Source: Burkholderiales bacterium JOSHI_001 (GTDB taxonomy: Bacteria > Pseudomonadota > Gammaproteobacteria > Burkholderiales > Burkholderiaceae_C). Taken from it: DNA of 64,000 nucleotides. This document shows positions 1 to 8,514 of the stretch, piece by piece; position 1 is the first letter of the stretch, and each line of letters begins with the position of its first letter. Location: positions 2,628,090 through 2,692,089 of the forward strand of contig CM001438.1 in the NCBI GenBank assembly GCA_000244995.1, written 5' to 3'. Below the pieces are notes generated by a model. It was not told the origin of the DNA. It did no database searches and saw only the letters and a list, made by a program, of their open reading frames with translations. The position numbers and the translations under genes are program-made.

Positions 1-624
1 GGCACCCTGATCGACGAGCAGGGTTTCCGGCGCGAGGCCTTCAACATCATGCTGTCGATGCCGCGCGGCACCGACCCCCTGGCGGTGCAGCGCGCGGCGC
101 GGGAATTTGCGAAGGCGGAACTGGCCGATCACAAGTACGTGATGGTGCTGCACGACCACCAGGCCAACCCGCATGTGCACATCAGTGTGCGGGCAGAGTC
201 ACGGCACGGCCTGCGGTTGAATCCGCGCAAGGCGGACTTGCATCGGTGGCGGGAGACGTTTGCGGAGCGGCTGCGTGAGCAGGGCATTGATGCGGAAGCC
301 ACCCGACAATCATCACGCGGCAGGCACCAGAACTACGAGGCGCTTTGGCGCATCAAGGCAGATCAGAACGGCCGGCTTCGCTACACAAATCTAGGTGTCA
401 GGGGCAAACCTGGCGGATTGACGGCGCAATCCGAGGCGATCGAAGCCTGGCAGAAACTCCGCCAGGTCTTGTCGAAGTCAGCTCTCCACGGCGATCAAGA
501 CCTTGCGCAATCGATCGGAAGGTACCTACAGGAAATGCCATCAATGCAGGCACTGGCAAGCCACGAACGAACTGGCAGCCGGCCAGTGCCCGGACAGAGA
601 GACGACTCCAAGCGGGTACGCTGA
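1..624 (+). CDS. Conjugative relaxase (HUH family), C-terminal part, 5' truncated by window edge
   Basis: The reading frame is open from base 1 and ends at TGA 622-624. About 50 residues in is the histidine triad HDHQANPHVH (bases 151-180). This is motif III of MOB-type HUH relaxases, which coordinates the divalent metal used to nick oriT and attach to the DNA 5' end. The catalytic tyrosine motif would lie upstream, outside the window. Roughly 150 residues follow the motif, rich in Arg and Gln, with no recognised extra domain. The gene faces away from the transfer operon, which starts at 21.4 kb on the other strand. Family membership is well supported; the exact MOB class is not decided. Confidence 0.85.
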   Translation, partial: GTLIDEQGFRREAFNIMLSMPRGTDPLAVQRAAREFAKAELADHKYVMVLHDHQANPHVHISVRAESRHGLRLNPRKADLHRWRETFAERLREQGIDAEATRQSSRGRHQNYEALWRIKADQNGRLRYTNLGVRGKPGGLTAQSEAIEAWQKLRQVLSKSALHGDQDLAQSIGRYLQEMPSMQALASHERTGSRPVPGQRDDSKRVR

Positions 625-985
625 GAGTCTCCCAGGAAGTCAAAGAAGCTTCAGCCACTCGAGATGCATTCAGACCCGATTTTTGACCGACACGATGGCA
701 GCGTTGGTGCCAGTCAATCGAAAGTCCTTACTTTCAGCACGCGGTGCGAAAGCGGTCTTCGAAAGCGCCGAGTGATTCCCGTTGATGCCAGTGGCACGCG
801 TCGCCAGGCCGTCACGCAGTTGCTGTTGCAGCAAATCTGGCGAAGGCCGACATGATCTTGCGGCGCGAAGGTGGGCTGGATCACGACCAGGATGGCGGGC
901 AAACACACCTCCGCGAGCGCGATCGCACGGGCGGTTATATTTGACGAAAAGATCAGAAGAAGAGCAAACAGTGGAGGAACGGAGC
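625..985. other. Intergenic region with no convincing gene
   Basis: These 361 bases lie between the relaxase stop and the chosen start of the metallophosphoesterase gene. Open frames here are short and overlap one another on both strands without a recognisable protein. The frame of the downstream gene stays open to 782, but that stretch encodes an Arg/Cys-rich sequence typical of out-of-frame GC-rich DNA. A TATATT hexamer near 945-950 could be a -10 element; no good -35 partner was found. Confidence 0.5.
973..977 (+). promoter_or_regulatory. Ribosome binding site that fixes the start of the metallophosphoesterase/STAND gene
   Basis: GGAGG lies 8 bases before the ATG at 986. That ATG begins a protein that reaches the LHLSDLHFG metallophosphoesterase motif within 13 residues. 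The upstream in-frame start at 782 has no such site and would add 68 residues of unlikely composition. Confidence 0.65.
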
Positions 986-3900
986 ATGGTTTCGGTCGAG
1001 AAGGAAGCCGCCATCAAGCTGCTTCACCTGAGTGATCTTCACTTCGGGTTAAACCAACAGGATTGGATGTGGCCGACCTTCCGAACTCAGTTCTTCGACG
1101 ATCTCCGGAATCTCCACGGACGCGCCGGGCCTTGGGACCTGGTTATCTTCTCGGGCGACCTAACCCAATGCGGGAGCGATGCTGAGTTCAACAAGCTGAC
1201 GGAGCAACTGTCTGTTCTTTGGGCGCATTTCAAGACTCTGGGATCCGAGCCGCAGTTGATGGTCGTTCCGGGCAATCATGACCTTGCTCGCCCCAGCGAA
1301 ATGGACCCCGCGAGCCGCGTCATGTCGCAATGGTGGAATGATGCTGCCGTCCGCGATAACTTCTGGAAGTCCGCTGATTCGGTCTACCGAGTGGCCGTCA
1401 CTGGTTGGTTTCAGAACTACGTGAACTGGTGTGCACAATTGGCAAAGGTCGTGCCTATGGTGTGCATCACCCAGGGTCTTCTTCCTGGTGACTTTTCCGC
1501 CACGATTGAGAAGGAGGGCTTTCGCCTGGGCGTTGTCGGACTGAATTCCGCGTGGCTGCAGCATGCTGGTGGAGACTTCTTCGAGCGCTTGTGCGTCCAT
1601 CCGCGGCAGTTGATTGCCGTCACGGAATCTGACCCAGATGGATGGTGTTCCAAGCACGACTTCCGATTGCTGGTGACCCATCACCCGGTGAACTGGCTGC
1701 ACAGTGAATCCCAACAGGAGTGGGCAGCAGAAATCAACACCCCGGGGCGCTTCGACGCACACCTGTTCGGGCACATGCACGAAGGCAGGTCGACCAGTGT
1801 GGCGATATCAGGTGGCGCGAGCAGGCACTCAGTTCAGGCAGCATCGCTGTTTGGGTTGGAGCACTATGGCACCAGCCAAGCTCGGCGAGATCACGGCTAC
1901 TCGGCAATTCAGATCCCGCCGACGACTGGCACCCGCGGGCTGCGAGTCTGGCCCCGGAAGCTCATCTCTCGCGATGACGGCTCGAAGCGACTGGGGGCAA
2001 ATCAGAACTGGGAGCTAATCGAAGACAGTTACGCTGACCTCATGATTGGGGCCGGCGCGGTCGTTGTGAAGCCTGAAGCCCCCGAACCCGACCCGCTCGA
2101 CGCTGCTTCGAAGATCCCCGAAATCCTGGCGCGACTCGTGCGTCCGGGAACGCTGAATGAAGCGCATACGACTGTGCGCAGGGCAGAGCAGACGCTCTTC
2201 TTGGCAGCGTTGAAGGAGACACGGCGAGCTTGGCTTGTCACGGACTGGGGTCTCGGAGGCGACGAGTTCATCCAGTGTGTGCAGCAACAGATGCTTGGGC
2301 GGCGCGGCAACATCTATTTCCTCGATCTGCATGACTATCGAACGCAGGAGGCGGTGCTGCAGGGCCTGCCCGAACGTATCGGCTGTAGTCTCCCGCGCCT
2401 CTGCAGTGGGCTGGCCGACGAAGGTCAGGTGATCTTGGTTCTGGATGATCTGGAATTGGAGTCAGGCTCCAATGGCGCTGGCGGCGGAATCTCCCAGGAG
2501 ATTGAGGCATTGGTCGAGGCGATTCTGGATTTCTGTCCAGAGATGGCGGTGGTCGTGCGTTCTCGCGTTGCACCCGCATCGACCTCGATGCGAATCGTCG
2601 AGCTGAGTCCCCTAGACGAGGCAGACACTGCGCTATACGTTTCGGCGCATCAGCGTGGCAGCGACCATCTGGCCAAGCACGATGCAATCTTGCGGCTGCA
2701 CCGTCACACGGATGGAATTCCGTCGCGAATCGATTCGACGTTGCGGGATCTGCAGATCGTTGGCTTGCAGGGGCTATTCGAGCTGGATTCGGACGTCGCA
2801 GGCAAGCAAGCTGAGAGTCGGGATGCGTCCCCGGCATTGGTACGCACTATCCAGGATCTCGCCAAATCGAAAGACGAAGCAAGTGTCAGGTCGTATGCGT
2901 TGCTTAAGGTGTTGTCCATGTTTCCGCAGGGCGAGCAGCTTTCACGGGTGAAGAGATTCTTTGGGGCTAGGGCGTTCTATCCGCCTCATGCATCGAGGCT
3001 CATAGAGCTTGCCCTTGTCGACGCTGTAAGCGTCAATGCCCTGGGCCGCGAAAACACCCTGCACGATCAAGGGCGGGCTTTGGTGGTCCGTCGCCCGGCG
3101 CGAGAGTATGTTGTTCAGTCGTTGACGGAGTCCGATCACCGCACGCTAAGCGCGAAGGCGCTAGCGCTGTATTTCGGTGGCGACTGGGAACTGCGAGGGA
3201 TTCGTCCGCCGCCGGATCTGAAGTTCAAGGATTCACGTTGTGAGAGGCGCGAGATCGCCAATGCGTGCACGATGGTGCTTCGCGCGACTAGGGCAGCTAC
3301 AGATTCAGGCAATCTCGCAAGGATTCGCTCGGTCCTTGCGCTCGCCACGTCGTTTGGCGCGCAGCTGCGGACTGGTGGCCACTTCCGCAGTATCGCGAGC
3401 TTGTATGAGGATGTACTGCCGCTGCATGAGCGTGCAGCAACAGGCCTGGATCTTGATCCTGCTCGACTCCAGTACGCCCAAGCCTTACGCATGATTGACG
3501 AAGGTTCCCGCGCGGCTACCCTCTTACGCCAGTGCGAACTTACCGTGAAGACCAAGGCAATGAAGCAGCAGGTTCTCTTGAACCTCGCCATGATCAGCGA
3601 CACAGTTGGAGACGATCCTGTCGAAACACTCGACCTCGCACGAAAATGTGTGCGTGTCGATCCGAAGACGACATGGGGGCTACAGGCGAAGGGAATCGTC
3701 ATCGCGAACGATGATGCGTTCAAATCCGATCGAGACAACCAGCTGCGACTGCTGCAGGAAGAGGCCAGGAAGCGCAAAGCCTATGTTTTGTCGAACAACC
3801 TAGCCCTCCAGCGGGCCGCAGACACAGCGGACCCGGAACGAAAGAAGGCGCTGCTTCTGGAGGCAGCCCGGACAGCGCGCGATGAGAACGATGCCTACAA

Positions 3901-4345
3901 CTTGGTGCGTGCATCAATTTCGCTCGCGAAGGTGGGATTGAAAGAGTCGGGCGCTTTGACTGCGGGGCAGATGTTGGACTGCACGCGGGCCTACGAATAT
4001 CTGTACAACCAGCGCATTGACTCTCTGTTCCGCGACTGTCATAACGTCCTTTGGCAATCCTTTAGCGCCGCCGGCGACAACGAGAATCTTCTGAACCTGT
4101 TTCGGCACAGTTCACTAGTTTGGCGCCTCCGCGGGCAGGTCGGCATCGAGCGCAGCTATGTGGAGCGTCTCTTATCAGTTCTCGGCAAGGATGCCGGCGC
4201 GGGCGTGCTCAATGCGGACCGGAAGCTGCTGTATTTCATGACGCGAAGCATTCAGCTCGCATCTGACCCTGCCACGCCGCCCGGCTCCAATGCAGGCTCG
4301 ACCCCCGCCCTGAAAGGGCCAAACAAGCCCGCTTTGAGTGCTTGA
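986..4345 (+). CDS. Metallophosphoesterase - STAND-like NTPase - helical repeat protein, candidate defence/conflict protein
   Basis: The protein is 1,119 residues from the ATG preceded by GGAGG. Residues 1 to about 330 form a calcineurin-like metallophosphoesterase with every metal-binding motif: D17xH19, G57D58, G96NHD99, the THH motif near 228 and GHMH near 259. Residues about 390-640 resemble a STAND/NB-ARC NTPase: a strand-loop at about 412-420 where a P-loop would sit, a Walker B-like VILVLDDLE near 482 and a GIPSRID turn near 577. The P-loop position reads TDWGLGGDE and lacks the Lys-Ser/Thr of Walker A, so nucleotide binding may be lost or altered. The remaining 450 or so residues are Ala/Leu-rich helices of TPR type, the usual sensor part of STAND proteins. 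It stands alone between the relaxase and a toxin-antitoxin pair inside an ICE. I infer a stress or phage-response role with the phosphoesterase as effector. No function is proven. Confidence 0.7.
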   Translation: MVSVEKEAAIKLLHLSDLHFGLNQQDWMWPTFRTQFFDDLRNLHGRAGPWDLVIFSGDLTQCGSDAEFNKLTEQLSVLWAHFKTLGSEPQLMVVPGNHDLARPSEMDPASRVMSQWWNDAAVRDNFWKSADSVYRVAVTGWFQNYVNWCAQLAKVVPMVCITQGLLPGDFSATIEKEGFRLGVVGLNSAWLQHAGGDFFERLCVHPRQLIAVTESDPDGWCSKHDFRLLVTHHPVNWLHSESQQEWAAEINTPGRFDAHLFGHMHEGRSTSVAISGGASRHSVQAASLFGLEHYGTSQARRDHGYSAIQIPPTTGTRGLRVWPRKLISRDDGSKRLGANQNWELIEDSYADLMIGAGAVVVKPEAPEPDPLDAASKIPEILARLVRPGTLNEAHTTVRRAEQTLFLAALKETRRAWLVTDWGLGGDEFIQCVQQQMLGRRGNIYFLDLHDYRTQEAVLQGLPERIGCSLPRLCSGLADEGQVILVLDDLELESGSNGAGGGISQEIEALVEAILDFCPEMAVVVRSRVAPASTSMRIVELSPLDEADTALYVSAHQRGSDHLAKHDAILRLHRHTDGIPSRIDSTLRDLQIVGLQGLFELDSDVAGKQAESRDASPALVRTIQDLAKSKDEASVRSYALLKVLSMFPQGEQLSRVKRFFGARAFYPPHASRLIELALVDAVSVNALGRENTLHDQGRALVVRRPAREYVVQSLTESDHRTLSAKALALYFGGDWELRGIRPPPDLKFKDSRCERREIANACTMVLRATRAATDSGNLARIRSVLALATSFGAQLRTGGHFRSIASLYEDVLPLHERAATGLDLDPARLQYAQALRMIDEGSRAATLLRQCELTVKTKAMKQQVLLNLAMISDTVGDDPVETLDLARKCVRVDPKTTWGLQAKGIVIANDDAFKSDRDNQLRLLQEEARKRKAYVLSNNLALQRAADTADPERKKALLLEAARTARDENDAYNLVRASISLAKVGLKESGALTAGQMLDCTRAYEYLYNQRIDSLFRDCHNVLWQSFSAAGDNENLLNLFRHSSLVWRLRGQVGIERSYVERLLSVLGKDAGAGVLNADRKLLYFMTRSIQLASDPATPPGSNAGSTPALKGPNKPALSA

Positions 4346-4608
4346 GGGGCAGCCAAGCCACAAGTAAGGACTTGGCGCTCCGCACGTGTCCCGCGGCAGA
4401 CCAATGGCGGCGCTCTATACGTCTTGTTGGGACCTATCACCTGAAAGTCCGCTGTTTCCTGGACAGTTGAACGCGGAGCGTCGGCAAACGGCGGATCGTT
4501 CAGCGTGCGGTGTGTCCACGGAGGCAACTCCGCCGACCTCCCCACCACAACGCGAAGGGCCGCTGACTGGCTCCGCACCCGTTGCACAATCCGTCCAGAG
4601 GTTGTAAG

Positions 4609-4992
4609 TCACGACGCTGGCCAAAGCTTAGCAAAGTCAAAAGATAGTTCCCGGTAGTGCCGAATGGACAGGAGGTACACCGTGGAATTTTCGCTCATCG
4701 GGGCATACAACATTAGGTAGTCGCCATGCAGGTACACCCGCAGCACCTCTGCCGCGCCGGCGGGCAGTGCGGCAAACTGCGCCAGCGCTTCGGCCGATTG
4801 CGGTGGGGTGTCCAGGTAGCGCCGCCCGATGCGCGGAAAACGTCGAAGGTTCGGAATGACCGTGCTGCGCAGTTCGGCCAGCAGGGCGTCAAACGCAAAG
4901 CCAGCTTCCGCCTGCAGCAGGAAGGCCTCGATGGCGTCCAGGCGTTCCAGGAAACTGGCGGTCAGCTCAACCCGGTACAGCTTGTCAGCCAC
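4609..4992 (-). CDS. parE: ParE/RelE-superfamily toxin
   Basis: A 127-residue protein starting at GTG 4992, which overlaps the antitoxin stop by 8 bases. It has the compact layout of ParE/RelE toxins: an N-terminal helical hairpin (ASFLERLDAIEAFL), then the FPRIGRRYL segment and a C-terminal beta-sheet with VYLHGDYLMLYA and TVYLLSIRHYRELSFD. The last motif matches the end of ParE-type toxins, which act on DNA gyrase, while RelE relatives cleave mRNA. The longer open frame upstream of GTG is antitoxin sequence in another frame. It is the last gene of its minus-strand pair and faces the end of the STAND-like gene. The target cannot be told from sequence. Confidence 0.8.
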   Translation of the reverse strand: MADKLYRVELTASFLERLDAIEAFLLQAEAGFAFDALLAELRSTVIPNLRRFPRIGRRYLDTPPQSAEALAQFAALPAGAAEVLRVYLHGDYLMLYAPMSENSTVYLLSIRHYRELSFDFAKLWPAS

Positions 4993-5320
4993 GCTTCTTG
5001 GCGGGTTTGGTCGGTGTGGAAGTCTTGGCCGCGGCTGCACGCCGCCGCTGAATCTGCGCGATAGCGCCATCGGCCTCGAAGCTGCGGCCGGCCGTGATGT
5101 CGGCCAGGCCACGCTTGGCATCGTCAATCAGCAGCAGGTGAATGCGCTCGCGCTCCAGACGGTGGTAGTAGTCCAGCCGGTCGGCGTCGATCAGGGCGAC
5201 GTAGCTTTCGCCGTTTTTGGTGATGATCTTCTCGGCGCCGGCCTTGGCCTGGTCGGCCAGTTCGGACAGGTTGGCGCGGGCCTGGGTGAAGGGCACTACA
5301 TCGCTGGCTGAAAAGCCCAT
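4985..5320 (-). CDS. Phd/YefM-family antitoxin
   Basis: 111 residues from ATG 5320. The N-terminal half (VVPFTQARANLSELADQAKAG, then the GESYVALI strand) is the Phd/YefM DNA-binding fold that forms the operator-binding dimer. The C-terminal half is charged and ends in a Lys/Arg/Pro-rich tail, as expected for the disordered toxin-binding region. The stop overlaps the toxin start, so the pair is translationally coupled with the antitoxin first. In ICEs such pairs usually stabilise maintenance of the element; the pair lies 40 bases beyond the end of the transfer operon on the same strand. Its own promoter should lie just upstream of 5320, where it would be autorepressed. Confidence 0.85.
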   Translation of the reverse strand: MGFSASDVVPFTQARANLSELADQAKAGAEKIITKNGESYVALIDADRLDYYHRLERERIHLLLIDDAKRGLADITAGRSFEADGAIAQIQRRRAAAAKTSTPTKPAKKRG

Positions 5321-5360
5321 GGCCGGCTCCTTGGGGGTAGGTTGCAGAATTCTGTGCAGT

Positions 5361-6623
5361 CTACGCCATTGTGTGGCCGGGGTGGCTGGCCTTGGCTTGC
5401 GGCGGCAAGGGTGGCATACCGCCAGCCGTGGGACGCCAGACCCAGGCGGGCTCAGCCCCGGGCTCGTGGGTGCCCGCAAGCTCGCCCAGTGCGGGCTCGT
5501 CCGGCAGACCGTGCGCAATGCGCAAGGGGCAGCAGCCGGTGCCGGTGTCCGTGAGGATGCAGCCGGCATGTCCGGCCGTGCTTGGCACGTTGTAGCGCAG
5601 CGCCTTGGTGAAGCTGCGCCCTTCGTGTACCAGCTTGTTGAGCAACTGCTGTTCCAAGCTGTCTTCAACGGGCAACCACTGGCCGGTGGTCAGCATCAAT
5701 GTCACCTCCACCAGCGCCGGAACGCCAGCCTCGTGAACGCTGAAGGTGGCCATGGTCACCAGGTGCAGGGCGTCGGTGGCGCCCCACAGGGCCAGCTCCG
5801 CCTCAAAGCGGCGGCCCAGCCGGCGGTACAGCGGCTCGTCCACCGCAAAGGCCTGGTCGGGCAGGTGCTTCACCACCAGCCTGAGGCCATAGCGCGCGGG
5901 AACCAGTTCTTTCACCTCGCCCACCAGCAGCATCAGGGGCTGCGGCCGGGCTGGCGCTGCCTGTGCCAGTGCCCAATGCGCCAGCCGGCGCGCGTTCAGG
6001 GCGTCGCGCTGTTCCACCGAGAACACCTCGGGGATGTACAGGCGTTGTGCCAGGGCCTGGCCCCGGGTGGCCTTGTGGGCGGCGGCCTGCAGCAGCAGCT
6101 TGCGCACAGTGGCCCAGTTTCGTTTGCCGGCGAAGCCGGGCTTCCAGCGCGTCAGTTCGGCCTGGTCCCACAGGTAGTGCAGCAGGCCCCGCAATGACAG
6201 CCGGGTGCCGCTGGCGCTGACGCTGTCGCCGCCATCGCCCGCCGCCGGTGTGGTGCAGCGGCCGGGCATCTTGCTGAGTGGGAAGTCCAGCTTCAGGGTG
6301 GTTTCGCCGGTGGCGGGGTCTTCCACGATGGCCGAACCCAGCACCTGGCCCAGGCCGGACAGGTCGGCGGGCAGTTCATGCGAAGGGCAGTCGGGCGCGT
6401 GCCGGCTGCCGGTGAAGGGCATGCGCTTCACCACAAAGCCCTCGCCCAGCCGCGCCACGTACATCTCTATGCCTTCCGGCTTGCACAGGCAGCGTGGGCG
6501 GATGCGCTCTGCATGTGCGTTGGCAATGGCTTCGGCGAAGCCCGGGCTGTTGGAGGCAAATCGTCGGCCCTGGATGGCGTACAGGGCCGCGGGTGTGGCG
6601 TGCTCGCGGCCCGGTGCGTCCAT
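5361..6623 (-). CDS. DUF1173 family protein of conjugative elements
   Basis: 420 residues from ATG 6623. The sequence matches the DUF1173 family, which is found almost only beside conjugation genes on plasmids and ICEs of proteobacteria. Features are a Cys/His-containing N-terminal segment (RPRCLCKPEG and HAPDCPSH, roughly residues 43-82), a central conserved region with LSLRGLLHYLWDQAELTRW near residue 142, and a C-terminal domain with a further Cys pair near 370. There is no signal peptide or membrane segment, so it is cytoplasmic. It is the last recognised gene of the transfer operon, 9 bases after the LPD7 gene. The biochemical role is unknown; the N-terminal cysteines could bind zinc. 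Confidence 0.8.
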   Translation of the reverse strand: MDAPGREHATPAALYAIQGRRFASNSPGFAEAIANAHAERIRPRCLCKPEGIEMYVARLGEGFVVKRMPFTGSRHAPDCPSHELPADLSGLGQVLGSAIVEDPATGETTLKLDFPLSKMPGRCTTPAAGDGGDSVSASGTRLSLRGLLHYLWDQAELTRWKPGFAGKRNWATVRKLLLQAAAHKATRGQALAQRLYIPEVFSVEQRDALNARRLAHWALAQAAPARPQPLMLLVGEVKELVPARYGLRLVVKHLPDQAFAVDEPLYRRLGRRFEAELALWGATDALHLVTMATFSVHEAGVPALVEVTLMLTTGQWLPVEDSLEQQLLNKLVHEGRSFTKALRYNVPSTAGHAGCILTDTGTGCCPLRIAHGLPDEPALGELAGTHEPGAEPAWVWRPTAGGMPPLPPQAKASHPGHTMA

Positions 6624-6632
6624 GGCCTGGCC

Positions 6633-7769
6633 TCAGCGGGTGGGCGCCGCCTGTTCGCGGGTGCGCTGTTTTTCCGGGGTGGGCACCACGGCCGGCCGCT
6701 GCGACGGCGCCGCTTTGTCGTACACCCTGACCTTGGGCACCTGGCCGTCGCGAATGCGCTGGGCCAGCTTGTCGGTGGCGGCGGCCAGGATGGCTTCGCG
6801 CTGCTTCTCGGGCACGCGCTTGGCCACCAGCACGGCTTCTATGGCGGCCAGCACGGCCTTGCGCCCGCCGCTGCCCCGGCCGGTGGCCTTGTCGGTGGCG
6901 GTGGTGGCTGCGGCAGGGCTGTCGGCCACGGCGGGTTCAATGCGGTTCTGCTGCCGCGCTTCGCGTTCACCCTTCAGCAGTTCCAGGTCGGCGGGGTTGG
7001 GCTCGTAGCCGATGGTCCTGACGCCGCGCACCGAAGCTTCCAGCCACACCAGGCGCCGGAAGTCCGCGTTGCCCGACACGCGCAGCGCCTTCCAGTTGCG
7101 CGCTTCGGCCACGTCCACCATGGACCGGGCCACGGACGGGCTGTTGGTGTCGGTTGCCAGCCGGAAGGTGGATTCGGTGAAGGCCACCCGGGTGGTGTCG
7201 CCGCGAAAGCGGTACTCGGTGCGCCCGATGGTGACGTCGCCCACGGTCACCGGGGCGCGCTTGATGACGTAGCGCTCCATCAAGGCCGCCTCCAGCCTGG
7301 CCACCTGGGCCGCGCGTTCGGCCTGGGCTTCCAACTTGGCCATGGCCTGGGTGTCGGGGGGCTCGTGCGGGGCGGCTTGCCTGAGTGTTTGCTCTGCAGC
7401 GGCGTCTTTGGCAGCGGGTGCCTTTCCTTCGCGCGTGGCGGTGGGCGCCGGCTGGGCTTGGTGCGGGGCCAAAGCTTGCGTTTCGCGCTGCCATACCCCA
7501 TTCACCTTGTTCACCGGCGTGCGCTTGCCGTCAGTGCCCACCGCCACCATGCGGGTGCTGCCCAGTTGGTCGGCCTTGGCCACGATGTCGGCGAAGGTGC
7601 TGGCGCGGTAGGTCACTTCGGCAAAGGGGTCGCGCAGTTCATAGCGTTCGCCCGGCTGCTCCGCCGGGGTCTGGAAGCGTTCTTTCGCCACGGTGGCCCG
7701 GTTGGCCGGCTCCACCGTGCCGCCCGGGGGCGTTCTGAACTGGCGGTCTGCGGCGGTGTCGGCATCCAT
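6633..7769 (-). CDS. LPD7-domain protein of the transfer operon
   Basis: 378 residues from ATG 7769. Residues about 190-275 carry the LPD7 (large polyvalent protein-associated) module, seen as YRFRGDTTRVAFTES, then WKALRVSGNADFRRLVWLEA and VRTIGYEP. In other elements LPD7 is fused to relaxases or lies in large conjugation proteins. Before it is a low-complexity Ala/Gln/Glu region with a predicted helix at about 140-175; after it comes a basic C-terminal tail ending in Lys, Arg and Pro. No enzyme motif is visible. Here it is a separate gene from the relaxase at the left edge. I infer a DNA- or relaxase-associated role in the donor cell. Confidence 0.7.
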   Translation of the reverse strand: MDADTAADRQFRTPPGGTVEPANRATVAKERFQTPAEQPGERYELRDPFAEVTYRASTFADIVAKADQLGSTRMVAVGTDGKRTPVNKVNGVWQRETQALAPHQAQPAPTATREGKAPAAKDAAAEQTLRQAAPHEPPDTQAMAKLEAQAERAAQVARLEAALMERYVIKRAPVTVGDVTIGRTEYRFRGDTTRVAFTESTFRLATDTNSPSVARSMVDVAEARNWKALRVSGNADFRRLVWLEASVRGVRTIGYEPNPADLELLKGEREARQQNRIEPAVADSPAAATTATDKATGRGSGGRKAVLAAIEAVLVAKRVPEKQREAILAAATDKLAQRIRDGQVPKVRVYDKAAPSQRPAVVPTPEKQRTREQAAPTR

Positions 7770-7811
7770 GGCGTCCTCGTTGGGGTTGGGGGTCGAGGGG
7801 GCGGTGGTCGG

Positions 7812-8483
7812 TTAATGCGCGGTGGCGGGCGCGGCGCCCATGGCCACGGGCAGGGCCCGGTACACCTCAATTTCCACGCGGCGGTTGGCACGTTGGCCGG
7901 CAGGCTGGCTGTTGTCGGCCACGTGGTCGCCCACGGGCTGGAAGGTGGTGCGAATGCGCGCCGGGGGAATGCCGGCGTTCACCAGCAGGGCCTGCACGGC
8001 CGCGGCGCGCTCGCGGGCGATGCGGCTTTCCGCCGTGGAATCCTTGCTGCCGTCGGTGCGGCCACGCAGCAGCACCAGTGGGGCGTTGCGGGCTTCGTCC
8101 ACCAGCGCGGCGGTCAACTCGGCCGGCAGGGCCGCGCGGGTGCTGCCGTAGCCGAAGTGCACGGTGTACAGGCTGTTGGCGGCGGGCAGCGCCTCCGCCG
8201 GGCGTTCAGTCGCTGGTGTGTCTGCTGGGGCCGCCATGGCTTGCTGCTGGGCCGCCATGCGCTGCAGCGTGGCCACTGTGGTTTCGGCCTGGCGGCCCGA
8301 CTCGCTGGCCAGGATGCGGGTGTTCTGCAGTTCGCTCTTGCACATCTGCAGTTCCACCGCCATGGCGGTGTTGGCCGGGCGCTTGCGCGATTCATCCACG
8401 GTGGGCGGCTTGGGCGGCGCGCTGCAGGAACTCAGGCCCAGCGCCCAGGGCAAAACGGCGGTCAGCAGCAGAAGGGCACGCAT
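7812..8483 (-). CDS. OmpA-like lipoprotein in the type IV secretion operon
   Basis: 223 residues from ATG 8483. The N-terminus is a lipoprotein signal with lipobox LSSC about 20 residues in, so the mature protein should be lipid-anchored in the outer membrane. Residues about 30-90 look helical (coiled-coil-like, Gln/Ala-rich). Residues about 110-215 form an OmpA-type peptidoglycan-binding domain: FGYGSTRA, the LRGRTDG strand, a helix with RERAAAVQALLVNAGIP, and the closing NRRVEIEV. It lies between virD4 and the LPD7 gene. Because no small VirB7 lipoprotein was found, this product may anchor the outer-membrane core to the wall; that is inference only. Confidence 0.75.
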   Translation of the reverse strand: MRALLLLTAVLPWALGLSSCSAPPKPPTVDESRKRPANTAMAVELQMCKSELQNTRILASESGRQAETTVATLQRMAAQQQAMAAPADTPATERPAEALPAANSLYTVHFGYGSTRAALPAELTAALVDEARNAPLVLLRGRTDGSKDSTAESRIARERAAAVQALLVNAGIPPARIRTTFQPVGDHVADNSQPAGQRANRRVEIEVYRALPVAMGAAPATAH

Positions 8484-8514
8484 GGCGAATCTCCTGGGGG
8501 GTGGTTCGGCGGGG

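Noticed and set aside
782-985. Upstream start of the metallophosphoesterase gene
   Set aside because: The extra 68 residues are Arg/Cys-rich without order, while ATG 986 has GGAGG at the right distance and sits next to the first motif.
4346-4608. A short gene between the STAND-like gene and the toxin
   Set aside because: Short frames on both strands lack protein-like features, and no terminator hairpin with T-run was found.
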